This document shows positions 1 to 12,990 of a DNA stretch of 64,000 nt, piece by piece (position 1 is the stretch's first letter; every line of letters begins with the position of its first letter). The stretch covers positions 173,116 through 237,115 of the forward strand of contig MU128963.1 in the NCBI GenBank assembly GCA_014904985.1, in the 5' to 3' direction. The notes under the pieces are model-generated. The model was not told the DNA's origin, did no database searches, and saw only the letters and a list, made by a program, of their open reading frames with translations. The DNA comes from Hydnum rufescens UP504. Its lineage: Eukaryota; Basidiomycota; Agaricomycetes; Cantharellales; Hydnaceae. The translations under genes and the position numbers were made by a program.

Positions 1-1007
1 CACCCCATTGGTCACGATCGGTGGTAGTGTGAGTGAAAGGAGACAATTATTTGAGATGGGAATGAAGAGATCAAGGAGCGATGGAGATACAACGCTAAAA
101 GAGAAATCGAGTTTGGGGAAAGAACCCGCTGCACGCATCTCACAAGATATCCGTACTTCACAAAGACAAACATAGGGTACACAAAGCAAAAAGATAAGAC
201 AATCCTAAGGACATTAGGGAGAATGTGGGGTTCTGCTCCCGAATAGCCTGATAAGACCTATATATTGCAAGGCCAGAAATAGCCAGATCTCTCCAGCGGG
301 ACGAAGTGTACGATGTTAGGGAGATCACCCTTATCTGGTAGAATGGTACCGAAACCGAGAAAGGTGGCACCATCCCTCTATATCAAAACACACTGGTAGG
401 AGGTTGGGAAGGCATTCGTGGTGAGAGGGGTGGTGGGTGGTTCATACGGGATCGTATTTATCTCGATGACCGCTAGGCCGAGTAGCAGGCGGATTGAGAG
501 ATCGTGGAGGAAGGTTTGGTGATGCTGTATCGCACGCCTTGGACCATATAAGGATGGAATAACTATTTTGACATCCTTGCGACCCGATCCCCCTTGCCTC
601 AAGATCAATGTGTCCGAATTATTTATTTCAACTTTCAGGATTGGGTACCCATGGCCTTGGGAGCGCGATTCTGAACGTCAGGAAGAATGCCTTGAAGTGG
701 TATGCTGAGCGGTTAGGGCAGACGCGATTCTGATTGCCCTGTAGGGCTGCTGAGGGCGAAAACAGAAAAATCTCCTAAATACCATCTCTGTCTTGGGTGA
801 TCGAAATATCCTTTGCAGGCAGAGACATTTATGCGAGATATATACATATAGTGACAAATAGTTATATATACATACATGAATGAGACAAATCGGCCCTCTG
901 ATAGATCTACTATCCCCTCAGGATCTGATTGTTTCTGTCCAGACACCAGAGCCTGAAAACAGTCACAAAACAAATGCTTTGGGGAATAGCCTTATCATGT
1001 CGGCGCG

Positions 1008-1033
1008 GAGGAACGCCGCTGATGGCGTTCCTC
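1008..1033. other. Conserved hairpin, unit 1
   Basis: A 10-base perfect stem (gaggaacgcc against ggcgttcctc) encloses a six-base loop. It lies in the 3' flank of the DUF6534 remnant. The stem is kept at the same place in units 2 and 3 although the loop and flanking bases change. Confidence 0.7.
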
Positions 1034-1619
1034 GCCCCTCTCTTGGTTTGGTTGTTCGCTAAAGCGAACTGGAATGGCGACTGGCGGATTATAGGACACA
1101 GGGAAACATCAGCATCCCGCTCCTCATCATACCATAGGGACTTAAGCACTCACAGCGGTCTGGAACCCCACCTCCAAGATTCTTTGTGTCTCCCGACAAC
1201 CGAACCGACGATATGTCCTACCAGCCGTTGTCAGCAAGATGTCTGGGCGACTTCTTTGCGACTTCTCACCTGCTCGGCACTAGGAACCCCGGATTCGTCG
1301 CCAGACCGGTCTGGCCCCAGTATTCCCATCTCGGTTAATTCGATGGCGAAGGAATCATTCATCGAAGAACTCGTCTGTCCCCATTGCGGTACAAACTCAA
1401 TCCCGTTGTTCAACTAGTGGAGAGGCTGTTAGTACTCTTCCCTAGATACCACTCCGAAGTGCAGTACTAACCGTGGTTGCCGTCACCGGAGCATGTCGGA
1501 GGGCTTGCCGCGAATTTAGACCATGCAGCAAGGTATTTGACCACACCTATGCACAGGAAAGCACATACGATATGACGCAAGTCAATCAACAAACATCCTC
1601 CGTCTCGATTAGGATTTAC

Positions 1620-2880
1620 GTACTTTTCCGATGATAATCGCTATCACCGTCGATATGTGCGATTTCGGCTGGGAGGATATTTGATCTATGTTTCAAATAT
1701 GTGTGGATAGAGCCAGAGGTTCTACTTACGAAGAGGATATACGCCACCAAATCGGTTGCAGTTATCACAACTAGTGGTATATGAACCCGCATCTACGAAT
1801 TCGAGGGCATCAGTCATCACGAGCTGCAGCCCATAGCGAAGTGTGCTCACCGAGACGATCTGCAAATGACGGAGTACACCTCTCCGCGCTGGCAACACCC
1901 TCACAGGACTGTTGCGAAAAGTGATGATCACAGAGACCATTATGCACAATGAACATATAAAAGCCCCGTTGTACACAGGACTGTCCCCGTCATTGTCATT
2001 GCATTCCCTGTTGCCAGATCCACACTGTGACGATAGGATACGTCAACTGGGGACTATAGCGATTATATATACAATAATGCTGCGAGGAATACGCACAGTG
2101 CTTCCGCTTTGATGGTACCAATGGCCCAGAGCATGGCACCGCCTTCAGTGTCCATGCATCATAGTCAATTACCCACGTCTAATCTAAGCGCCGTGGCATA
2201 CTTACCTGTTTGCACGACCAGAAGGCATATAACAAGCACGGGAATCATCCACCGATCTGTCAACCTCTGCACCCTGTAAACCATTTACATCGATTGGCGA
2301 TGTACGGACATGGACCGGAGAGCAGAATACATACTGAAATGCATAGAAACCTAGAGCACCAAGGTGAGATCAATATACAACGTAGAACGGAGTGAACCAT
2401 ATGCAGCGACATATATCGGCACACTCCAGAGTCGTATTGCAGAGTAGAGCCATACAAATAGTCGCGATTCTATGGGCGGGATGTGAATGAAATCTATAGA
2501 GAGAACACATGGGGCGACCACTCACTGTGAGACCCAAAAGAGGCATATAAAGCAACATATGCCATTACCCCTGGACGGGGTGGGGAATAAGCGCGCAGAC
2601 CTCGCAACCCATCGGGAATGAAAGGCGAAACGCATACCAGTTTGGGATACATCAAAAATGGAAAAGCCGAAGACTATGACCCGTATAAATACAGGCTCGG
2701 CAAGCAACATGCTACCACAAAAAGTGGCCAGTTGGACCACAAACATCCCGTTTAAAAATGTATTTATCATGTTTGCCAGGAGCAATGCACCAATACTGTG
2801 CAGCGGATTATGCTTATAATGTGTGGCAGAATAGACGAAATCACTCACAAGACACCCATAGCAATATTTTATTCCGTATC
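1620..2880 (-). pseudogene. DUF6534-like membrane protein remnant, unit 1
   Basis: Read on the minus strand, this stretch shows the order of a DUF6534 fungal seven-helix membrane protein. An N-terminal helix segment (IGALLLANMINTFLNG, then EPVFIRVIVFGF) lies near 2,790-2,650. A mid-protein helix (WMIPVLVICLLVVQ) is near 2,240. A C-terminal piece ending in an IHTYLK motif, at the place where family members have a YxNSLLxxLN motif, is near 1,700. Pieces fall in different frames and are separated by plausible introns. The start codon present in unit 3 (about 11,900) has changed from ATG to ATA here, and no intact model could be built. The family has no assigned biochemical function. The family call rests on the helix pattern, and pseudogene status is inferred. 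Confidence 0.5.
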
Positions 2881-2999
2881 GGTGGGTTTGGTGGAATTTG
2901 GGGGAGAAAAAATGATGAGTGATTTGGTGGCACCGGAGTGATAAGTTGCATCCGCTTATGTCAACTTGGAACTAATCCCAGTTTGGATAGGAACGGCTT

Positions 3000-5930
3000 G
3001 ATTTGTGACTCGGGTCAAGTCAAGTCGCAAGTTGCTAATTTACTTTACTAGGGAAGTCGCACGAACGACGGAACTTGAATTCAAGTGAGGACAAGTCTGG
3101 TCAGCTCAGATCATGCCGATAGTATTTCCGAAAACTTGGACGTAAGCGGACTTGAGCTCCCCCAGGCCCACAGTGTTTTGTATCCACGTCATTTCTTTAC
3201 AGCACTGGTAGTGTCGCCAGAACGCAAGCCATCATGGCCACGATAGTTGATTTCTTCTCGTACCGCTTGTCTTCAACATTGGGTCGCGATCGGTGGTAGT
3301 GTGAGTGAAAGGAGACAATTATTGGGACGAGGAATGAAAGAGATCGGCGAGTGATGGACGGCATAACGCCTGAAAGAGAAATCGAGTTTGGGGAAAGAAT
3401 CTGCTGCACACATCTCAGGAGATATCCACACTTCATCAAAGACAACATAGGCTACACAAAACACAATTTAAGTAAAAAGTAAGAACAATCGAAGGAAGAT
3501 AAGGAGCAGCAATCCCGAAAACCTTTCCAGGCCAAGAAGCCATCGCAGCAGGGGACGAAGATACTCCGAAAACGAGAAAACGAGTAACCAGAGACAGAAA
3601 CCCAAGACAGTTATACCTTCACACAGACTAAGACCACAGGGACTGGGCCAACTCGGGGCACTCAATGACGAGACCTTGTAAGTAGAATAGAGAATGAAGC
3701 CCAGAGCGTCAATTTACGATATCGCAGACCAAGAGAAGAGAACCCCGCCCGACCTATCAATAGCCAGCCAATTTATTGGGCAAAACACCCTGGCAAACAT
3801 CAAAGACCTTTCTCCATGGCTTACCACGAAAAGGAAAACCTAGCCAATCCAGAAATGTAAACATAGTGGAGGCGAGACAGACCACATGCAAGGAGACTTA
3901 CCATATACCAAGAGGACTGGGACTCACACCAAAACCGGAACTGGGGTTCGTATGAAAACCGAACGACGAGCAGGAGAAGAATGGGAGCTATAGGCACCAT
4001 GGTTTGTGTGTAGAGTGTGGAAACAAACCAATCTGGTGAGTCCAACACAAGTGGGAGCGCGAGCTTTTGGCTTCGGTTCAGAAACATTGGCACCGGTGCA
4101 TATCCGAACGAGGAACGGAGGGAGCAAGGCTACTAGCGATCCGAATAAGCGCTGTACCGTACCGACTCGGAAGGGCGCACGAGAAGTTGATGCCCAAATT
4201 GGAGTTCTCCACTCAGATCTAAACCTGAATTTTCTCTATGACGGAAGAGTGGACTCGAAAGGAGCCTCATTTGCATCCGGTTGCCAAACGACAACCTAGA
4301 ACATACCACTAGAGATTGCTGCCTTTCCTCTGGCCTCCGTGCTATCAGTTCCCCAGATTCCAGACCTGTTATCGCTTGTGCTGAAAATTGATCTTATAAG
4401 ACAGGGCGTTCAGCAGATTCTCAAATCTTAACCAGCTTCTTACTAGTTCGGACTCAGGTACACTTCGTGTTTCTTGGACCCTGGTCATTGGCGATGGTCC
4501 TCCGGGGAGGGGCCTGTGAAGGCAAGGAAAGTACCACTTTACTTATGTATGTACTGTTGCCGTGAATCGCCTGACGGCGATTGGCTCAATTTTCCGCCTT
4601 CTCCTGTTGAGGCTAGGCACCCTGCCCTCATCCTCACTAGGATTCTAGCAACCCTTTCGGGAGATTCTCGTTAATCGATAGTCGATAGACGTCTCAACGT
4701 CCTACCCTTGCAGAGCAATCGCAACTCCAATCCCGTCCACATGTTCAATGGCACCTTCTGCATGTGCTATTCACTACGGAGTACGAGGCATCCCCTTGGT
4801 CGCTTATGACCTCTCTTCTGGTTTATTCCGCACCTCCTGGGTCTCTGTCCACTATCAGTCCTCTCTTCCTGGCTTAGGTTACCGCGGAATTACCCCTTAG
4901 TAGAGGTGCCGGGGTCTCTATGGCTCTGGGGCTCGTGTACACAGGGGCAGAGATGGATATGATAGGAGCGCTACGTGTGTAGCAGCCGTATGATAAGAAG
5001 ATCATGGACAAAGTTTGGTGACACCGTATTGCACGCCTTGGGCCATATAAGGATGGAGTAACCATTTTGACATCCTTGCGACCCGACCGACCTAGTCTCA
5101 AGATCAATGTGTCCGAATTGTTTACTTCAACTTTCAGGATTGGGTGGGAAGAATGCCTTGAAGTGGTATGCTGAGCGGTTAGGGCAAAGGCGATGCCGAC
5201 TGCTTGTACCTGTATTCAGAGGGCGAAAACAGGAAAATCCTTTGCCGGCCGAGACATTTGTGCGAGATATATGCATACAGTGACAAATAATATATATACA
5301 TACACCAATGAGACAAATTGTCCCTCTGATAGATCTACTATCCCCTCAGAATCTGATTGCTCCTGTCCAGACACCAGAGCCTGAAAACAGTCACCAAACA
5401 AATGCTTCGGGGAATAGCCTTATCATGTCGGGGCGGAGGAACGCCGCTCGTGGCGTTCCCGCCCCTCCGTGGATTCAGCTGTTCGCCGAAGCGAACTGGA
5501 CTGGCGACTGGCGGATTACAGGACACAGGGAAACATCAGCATCCCGCTCCTCATCATACCATAGGGACTTGAGCACTCACGGCGGTCTGGATCCCCACCT
5601 CCAAGATTCTTCATGTCTTTGGACAACCAAACCGACGATATGTCCTACCAGCCGTTATCAGCAAGATGTTTGGGTGACTTCTTTGCGTCTTCTCACCTGC
5701 TCGAGACTAGGAACACCGGATTCGTCGCCAGATCGGTCTGGCCCCAGTATTCCCATCTCGGTTAATTCGACGGTGAAGGAATCATTATCGAAGAACTCGT
5801 CTGTCCCCATTGGGGTACAAACTCAATCCCGTTATTCAACTAGTGGAGAGGCTGTCAGTACTCTCCCTAGATACCACTCCGAAGTGCAGTACTAACCGTG
5901 GTTGCCGTCACCGGAGCATGTCGGAGGGCT
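3000..5930. other. Non-coding part of the R1 unit
   Basis: This is the spacer between the DUF6534 remnants of units 1 and 2. The equivalent stretch in the next unit is about 7,390-10,640. Open frames here are short, differ between units and do not resemble a known family. Some stretches are well conserved between units, for example the block at 3,240-3,470 against 7,660-7,890. It presumably holds the promoter of the unit 1 gene and the 3' end of the unit 2 gene. I see nothing else that can be named. Confidence 0.5.
5430..5465. other. Conserved hairpin, unit 2
   Basis: This is the longest version of the unit hairpin: an outer ggggcg/cgcccc stem and an inner ggaacgcc/ggcgttcc stem, separated by two unpaired bases on one side, with a six-base loop (gctcgt). 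Compared with unit 1, the loop has changed but pairing is preserved or extended. Confidence 0.7.
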
Positions 5931-6029
5931 TGCCGCGAATTCAGACCATGCAGCAAGGTATTTGACCACGCCTATGCACAGGAAAGCACATACGATATGA
6001 CGCAAGTCAATCAACAAACATCCTCCGTC

Positions 6030-7330
6030 TCGGTTAGGATTTGCGTACTTTTCCGATGATAATCGCTATCACCGTCGATATGTGCGATTCCGGCTGGGAG
6101 GATATTGGATCTATCTTTCAAATATGTGTGGATAAAGCCAGAGGCCACACTTACGAAGAGGATATAGGCGACCAAATCGGTTGCACTCATCACAACCAGT
6201 GGTATATGAACCCGCATCTACGAATTTGAATGTATCAGCCATCACAGGCTGCAGCCCCGTGCGAGTCGTGCTTACTGAGACAATCTGCAGATGGCGGAGT
6301 ACACCTCTCCGCGCTAGCAACACCCTCACGGGACTGTTGCGAAAAGTGACGATCACAGAGACCAGTATGCACAATGAACATATAAAAGCGCCCGTTGTAC
6401 ACAGGACTGTCCCCGTCATCGTCATTGCATTCCCTCTTGCCAGATCCACACTGTGACGATAGGATACGTCAACTGGGGACTATAGCGATTATATATCCAA
6501 TAATGCTGCGAGGAATACGCACAGTGTTCCCGCTTTCATGGTACCAATGGCCCAGAGCATGGCGCCCCCTTCAGTGTCCATGCATAACAGTCAATTACCC
6601 ACGTCTAATCTAAGCGCCGTGTCATACTTACCGGTTTGCACGACCAGAAGGCATATAACAAGCACGGGAATCATCCACCGATCTGTCAACCTCTGCACCC
6701 TGTAAACCATTTACATCGATTGGCGATGTACGGACATGGACCGGAGAGCAGAATACATACTGAAATGCATAGAAACCTAGAGCACCAAGGTGAGATCAAT
6801 ATACAACGTAGAACGGAGTGAACCATATGCAGCGACATATATCGGCACACTCCAGAGTCGTATTGCAGAGTAGAGCCATACAAATAGTCGCGATTTTATG
6901 GGCGGGATGTGAATGAAATCTATAGAGAGAACGCATGGGGCGACCACTCACTGTGAGACCCAAAAGAGGCATATAAAGCAACATATGCCATTACCGCTGG
7001 ACGGGGTGGGGAATAAGCGCGCAGACCTCGCAACCCATCTGGAATGAAAGGCGAAACGCATACCAGTTTGGGATACATCAAAAATGGAAAACCCAAAGAC
7101 TATGACCCGTATAAATACAGGCTCGGCAAGCAAAAAGCTAGCGCAAAAAGTGGCCAGTTGGACCACAAACATCCCGTTTAAAAATGTATTTATCATGTTT
7201 GCCAGGAGCAATGCACCAATACTGTGCAGCGGATTATGCTTATAATGTGTGGCAGAATAAACGAAATCACTCACAAGGCACTCATAGCAATTTTTTATTC
7301 CGTATCGGTGAGTTTGGTGGAATTTGGGGG
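6030..7330 (-). pseudogene. DUF6534-like membrane protein remnant, unit 2
   Basis: This is the unit 2 copy of the array gene, on the minus strand. The N-terminal helix region (IGALLLANMINTFLNG ... EPVFIRVIVFGFSIF) lies at about 7,230-7,080 in an open frame of 142 codons with no convincing initiator. The helix WMIPVLVICLLVVQ lies at about 6,670. A C-terminal segment (TDLVAYILF, then FIHTYLKDRSN) lies at about 6,190-6,100. The last matches the conserved C-terminal region of DUF6534 proteins, a family of fungal integral membrane proteins of unknown role. As in unit 1, the start position reads ATA. If isolated one-base gaps in the consensus are allowed for, it might be functional, so pseudogene status is provisional. 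Confidence 0.5.
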
Positions 7331-10072
7331 AGAAAAATGATGAGTGATTTGGTGGCACCAGAGTGATGAGTTGCATCCGCTTATGTCAACTTGGAACTAA
7401 TCCCAGTTTGGATAGGAACGGCTTGATTTGTGACTCGGGTCAAGTCAAGTCGCAAGTTGCTAATTTACTTTACTAGGGAAGTCGCACGAACGAGGGAACT
7501 TGAATTCAAGTGAGGATAAGTCTGGTCAGCTCAGGTCATGCCGATAGTATTTCCGAAAACTTGGACGTAAGCGGACTTGAGCTCCCCCAGGCCCGCAGTG
7601 TGTTTTGTATCCACGTCATTTTTTTAAAGTACTGGTAGTGTCGCCAGAATGTAGGCCATCATGGCCACGATGGTTGATTTCTTCTCGTACCGCTTGTCTT
7701 CAACATTGGTCACGATCGGTGGTAGTGTGAGTGAAAGGAGACAATTATTGGGATGGGGAATGAAAGAGATCAAGGAGCGATGGACGATACAACGCCTAAA
7801 AGAGAAATCGAGTTTGGGGGAAAGAACCCGCTGCACGCATCTCACAAGATATCCGTACTTCACCAAAGACAAACATACGGTACATACACAAAGCAAAAAA
7901 GTAAGAACAATTAAAGCAAAATAAGGAGCACGAATCCCGAAAATCCCAAAAACTTTGCCAGGCCAGAAAGCCAGACATCACAGCACGGCGAAGATACTCC
8001 GAAAACGAGAAAGCCCGAAACCAGAGACAGGAGCTCAAGACAATTATACCTTCGAACAGACCGAGACCAAACCTTGTAAGTAGAATAGATAATGAAGCCC
8101 AGAACGTCAATTTACGAGATCCCAGACCAAGAGAAGAGATCCCCATCCTACCTATTAATGGTAGGCCGATTTATTGGGCGCCACACTGTGGAAAACATCG
8201 AAGCTCTTTCCGCATAGCTTAGCACGAAGAGGAAAACCTAGCCATTCCAGAATGTAAACATATTGGAGGAGACGAGACATGTCCACACGAAAGAAGGCTT
8301 ACCATATACCAAGAGGACCGGGACGCGCACCAAAACCGGAACTGGGGTTCGTCGTATGAAAACCGAACGATGAGCAGGAGAAGAATGGGACCTATAGGCA
8401 CTATGGCTTGTGTGTAGGGTGTGGAAACAAATCAATCTGATGAGTCCAACACAAGTGGGAGCGTGAGCTTTGGCTTCAGTTCAGAAACACTGGCACCGGT
8501 GCATATCCGAACGAGGAACGGAGCGAGCAAGGCTGCTAGCGATCCGAATAAGCGCCGTACCGTTACGAAGGGCGCACGAGAAGTTGATGCCCAAATTAGA
8601 GTTCTCGCCTCGAATCTATCCTGAACCTTCTCTATCTCTAAGCATATCACTGTCCACAGACATGATGACGGAAGAGTGGAGGAGCGAATGGAGCGAAAGG
8701 AGTGACGAGCCGGCTCGAGCCGGGCTCTGCATCCGGTTGTCGAGCGACCTCAGGGACATATCTACCGCTAGAGATTGCTGCCTTTCCTCTGCCCTCCGTT
8801 CTATCAGTTCCCCAGGCTCCAGTATACCCGTTATCGCTTGTGTTGCAAATTGGTCTTATAAGATAGGGCGTTCAGCAGATTCAACTAGCTTCTTAGGACG
8901 GACCGTAGTTCGGACTGGGGTACACTTCGTGTTTCTTGGACCCTGATCATTGGCGATAGTCCAGCGAGGGACGCAGCAACAAAATAATTATGGTGGAAGG
9001 CCTGTGAAGACAAGGAAGGTACGACTTTACTTCGTATGTACTCTTGCTGTGAATTGGGTGGCAGCGATTGGCTCAGTTTTCCACCTTCCCATCTTCAGGC
9101 TAGCTCCCCGTATCCTCACCAGACTTGTGGAAACCCTTTGGCGAGATTCTCGTTAATCAATAGGCGATGAACGTCTCAATGTCCTATCCTTGCAGAGCGA
9201 TCACAATTCCAATCCCGTTCATATGGTTCAATTGCACCTTGCATGTGCTGTTCACTCCGTATGAACGAGTGCAACCATGGAGACTATACTTGATGCCCTG
9301 AATTGGCCTTGGTAAGATCCTCCACATTTTAACCCCCCGGTAGGCGACGGAGTACGAGCCACCCTCGCTTGGTCGCTTATGACCTCTCCTCTGGTTTATC
9401 CCCCCCCTGCTGGGTCTCTGTCCGCTATAGGTCCTCTCTTCATGGCTTAGGGAATCACCCTTTGGTAGAGGTACCGGGGTCTCTATAGCCCTGGGGCTCG
9501 TGAGGGGCAGAGATGGATATGATAGGACCGCTAGGCGAGTAGCAGCCGGATTGAGAACAAGATCGTGGAGGAAGGTTTGGTGATGCTGTATCGCACGCCT
9601 TGGACCATGTAAGGATGGAATAACCATTTGACATCCTTACGACCCGATTCTACCTTGCCTCAAGATCAATGTGTCCGAATTGTTTATATTTCAACTTTCA
9701 GGATTGGGTACCCATGGCCTTGGGAGCGCGATTCTGAACGTCAGGAAGAATGCCTTGAAGTGGTATGCTGAGTGGTTAGGGCAAACGCGCTTCGGATTGC
9801 CCTGTAGGGCTGCTGAGGGCGAAAACAGAAAAATCTCCTAGATACCATCTCTGTCTTGGATGATCGAAATATCCTTTGCCGGCAGAGACATTTATGCGAG
9901 ATATATGCATATAGTGACAAATAGTTATATATACATACATGAATGAGACAAATCGGCCCTCTGATAGATCTACTATCCCCTCAGGATCTGATTGTTTCTG
10001 TCCAGACACCAGAGCCTGAAAACAGTCACAAAACAAATGCTTTGGGGAACAACCTTATCATGTCGGAGCGGA

Positions 10073-10094
10073 GGAACGCCGCTGATGGCGTTCC
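10073..10094. other. Conserved hairpin, unit 3
   Basis: An eight-base stem, ggaacgcc/ggcgttcc, encloses the loop gctgat. It is in the same relative position as the hairpins at 1008 and 5430. Confidence 0.65.
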
Positions 10095-10659
10095 CCGCCC
10101 CTCTGGATGTTTGGGAGTTCCCTGAAGTGAACTGGAATGGCGACTGGCAGATTACAGGACACAGGGAAACATCAGCATCCCGCTCCTCATTATACTATAG
10201 GGACTTAAGCACTCACGGCGGTCTGGGACCCCACCTCCAAGATTCTTCATGTCGTCCGACAACCGAGCTGATGATATGTCCTACCAGCCGTTATCAGCAA
10301 GATGTTTGGGCGACTTCTTTGCGACTTCTCACCTGCTCGACACTAGGAACACCGGATTCGTCGCCAGATCGGTCTGGCCCCAGTATTCCCATCTCGGTTA
10401 ATTCGATGGTGAAGGAATCATTCATCGAAGAACTGGTCTGTCGCCATTGGGGTACAAACTCAATCCCGTTATTCAACTAGTGGAGAGGCTGTCAGTACTC
10501 TTCCCTAGATACCACTCCGAAGTGCAGTACTAACCGTGGTTGCCGTCACCGGAGCATGTCGGAGGGCTTGCCGCGAATTTAGACCATGCAGCAAGGTATT
10601 TGACCACACCTATGCACAGGAAAGCACATACGATAAGACGCAAGTCAATCAACAAACAT

Positions 10660-11990
10660 CCTCCGTCTCGATTAGGATTTGCGTACTTTTCCGATGATAA
10701 TCGCTATCACCGTCGATATATGCGATTCCGGCTGGGAGGATATTGGATCTATCTTCCAAATATGTGTGGATAAAGCCAGAGGCCACACTTACGAAGAGGA
10801 TATAGGCGACCAAATCAGTTGCACTTATCACAACCAGTGGTATATGAACCCGCATCTACGAATTTCGAATGTATCAACCATCACAAGCTGCAGCCCCGTG
10901 CGAGATGTGCTCACTGAGACAATCTGCAGATGATGGAGTACACCTCTCCGCGCTGGCAACACCCTCACGGGACTGTTGCGAAAAGTGATGATCACAGGAG
11001 ACCATTATGCACGAATGAACATATAAAAGCGCCCGTTGTACACAGGACTGTCCCCGTCATCGTCATCTGCATTTCCTGTTGCGAGATCCACACTGTAACG
11101 ATAGGATATAGTCAACTGGGGACTATAGCGATTATATATGCAATAATGCTGCGAGGAATACGCACAGTGTTTCCGCTTTGACTGGTACCAATGGCCCAGA
11201 GCATGGCGCCGCCTTCAGTGTCCATGCATAACAGTCAATTACCCACGTCTAATATAAGCGCCGTGTCATACTTACCTGTTTGCACGACCAGAAGGCATAT
11301 AACGAGCACGGGAATCGTCCACCGATCTGTCAACCTCTGCACCCTGTAAACCATTTACATCGATTGGCGATGTGTACGGACATGGACCAGAGAGCAGAAT
11401 ACATACTGAAATGCATAGAAACCTGGAGCACCAAGGTGAGATCGATATACGACGTAGAACGGAGCGATGCACAACGAACCATATGCAGCAACATATATTG
11501 GTATGCTCCAGAGTCGTATTGTAGAGTAGAGCCATATAAATAGTCGCGATTCTATGGGCGCGACGTGAATGGAATGTATAGAGGACATATGGGGTGAGTA
11601 CTTACTATGGGACCCAAAATAGGCATATAAAGCAACATATACCATTACCGCTGGACAGGGTGGGGAATAAGCGCGCAGACCTCGGAACCCATCAGGAATG
11701 AAAGGCAAAATGCATACCAGTTTGGGATCCATCAAAAATGGAAAAGCCAAAGACTATGACTCGTATAAATACAGGCTCGGCAAGCAAGATGCTGCCGCAA
11801 AACGTAGCGAGTTGTACCAAAAACACCCCATTCAAGAATGTATTTATCATATTTGCCAGGAGCAATGCACCAATACTGTGCAGCGGATTATGCTCATAGT
11901 GTGTGGCAGAACAAAAGAAATCACTCACAAGGCACTCATAATTTTTTTTCTCCTGTAGTGGTAGGTTTCGTGGAATTTTGGGGAGAAAAA
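10660..11990 (-). pseudogene. DUF6534-like membrane protein remnant, unit 3
   Basis: This is the third copy of the array gene, on the minus strand. Here an ATG stands just upstream of the first helix (near 11,900), but it is out of frame with IGALLLANMINTF by one base. The EPVFIRVIVFGF segment follows near 11,770, and the C-terminal IHTYLEDRSN piece lies near 10,760. It is the most diverged of the three direct copies, with several small indels relative to units 1 and 2. Family assignment comes from the helix pattern shared with the better-preserved DUF6534 gene at 39,085-41,125. Confidence 0.5.
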
Positions 11991-12990
11991 GTGATGGCCG
12001 ATTTGGTGGCACCAGTGTGGTGAGTTGCATCCGCTTATGTCAACTTCAAACTAATCCTAGTTTGGATAGGTACGACTTCGTTTGTGACTTGAGTCAAGTC
12101 GAGTCGCGAGTTGCTGGTTTACTTTACTAGGGAAGTTGGAGAAACGACGGGACTTCAATTCCAGTCTCAAGTCACGACAACACGTCTGGTCAGGTCATGC
12201 TGATGGTGTTGCGAAAAACTTGGGCGTAAGCCAACTTGCGCCCGTCGAGCTCGGCCAGGGCCACATTGCGCCACGTATTCATGTCTTTTCTTTACAGTGT
12301 TGTCGGAATGTAGCACATCGCGGCCACGATGATTGATTTCTTTCTCGCACCGCCTGCCCTCTCGCTTGTCCTCGACGTTGAGTCACGGTGGTGTGTGGTG
12401 CCAATTGATGAGATGGGGAATACAAGAGAGCGGGGAGCAATGGACGGTATAACGTCTAAAGATAAATCGAGTCAGGGGGAAAGAATCTGCTGCACGCATC
12501 TCACGAGACATCCAGACTCCACAACAGACAATATAGGGCACAGAAAACACAATTTAAGTGGAAAAGCAAGAACAATCAAAGGAAAATAAAAGGAGCGCGA
12601 ACCCTTTACAGACGACCCCAAGAAGCTACACATCGCAGCAGCGGATGAAGACGCTTCGAAAGCGAGAAGCAAGCAAGCAGGGACAGGGGACCAAGACGAT
12701 TACTGTATGCCTTCGTGCAGATCGAGACCACAGCAACCGGCAGAACTGGGGGAACCTAATGACCAAACCTTGTAAGTAGAAACGAATGAAGCCCAGATTG
12801 TCAATTTACGAAATGGAAGATCAAGAGAAGAGGACCACTCTCCACGCCGTGCTATCAATAGTAGGCTGATTTATCAGGGAAAACAACATCTGAGACCGCT
12901 CCACGTAACTTACGACGAAAATAGGAATGTACCCACTCCAGAAATGGAGGAGACGACGCAGGACCACATGGAAGGAGGCTTATCAGTTTC

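Larger units (their letters stand above)
1..12990. repeat. Tandem array of a 3.3-4.7 kb unit (family R1)
   Basis: The same landmark, a run beginning gtcacgatcggtgg, recurs at 11, 3283 and 7709, and in a diverged form at 12,382. This gives unit lengths of about 3272, 4426 and 4673 bases plus a partial fourth unit that ends near 12,990. Unit 1 is shorter because it lacks roughly 1.1 kb that units 2 and 3 carry around 3,430-4,890 and 7,880-9,480. Whole blocks of several hundred bases are nearly identical between units, for example 2,210-2,520 against 6,640-6,950. Divergence in other blocks suggests the units are not all equally recent. Each unit holds a DUF6534-like gene remnant on the minus strand plus a long non-coding stretch. 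Segmental gene duplication explains this better than a transposon, since no terminal repeats or transposition genes are visible. Confidence 0.9.

Noticed and set aside
1..12990. R1 array as an LTR retrotransposon or DNA transposon
   Set aside because: No reverse transcriptase, integrase or transposase reading, no terminal repeats and no target-site duplication could be found; the content is a host-type gene with introns.
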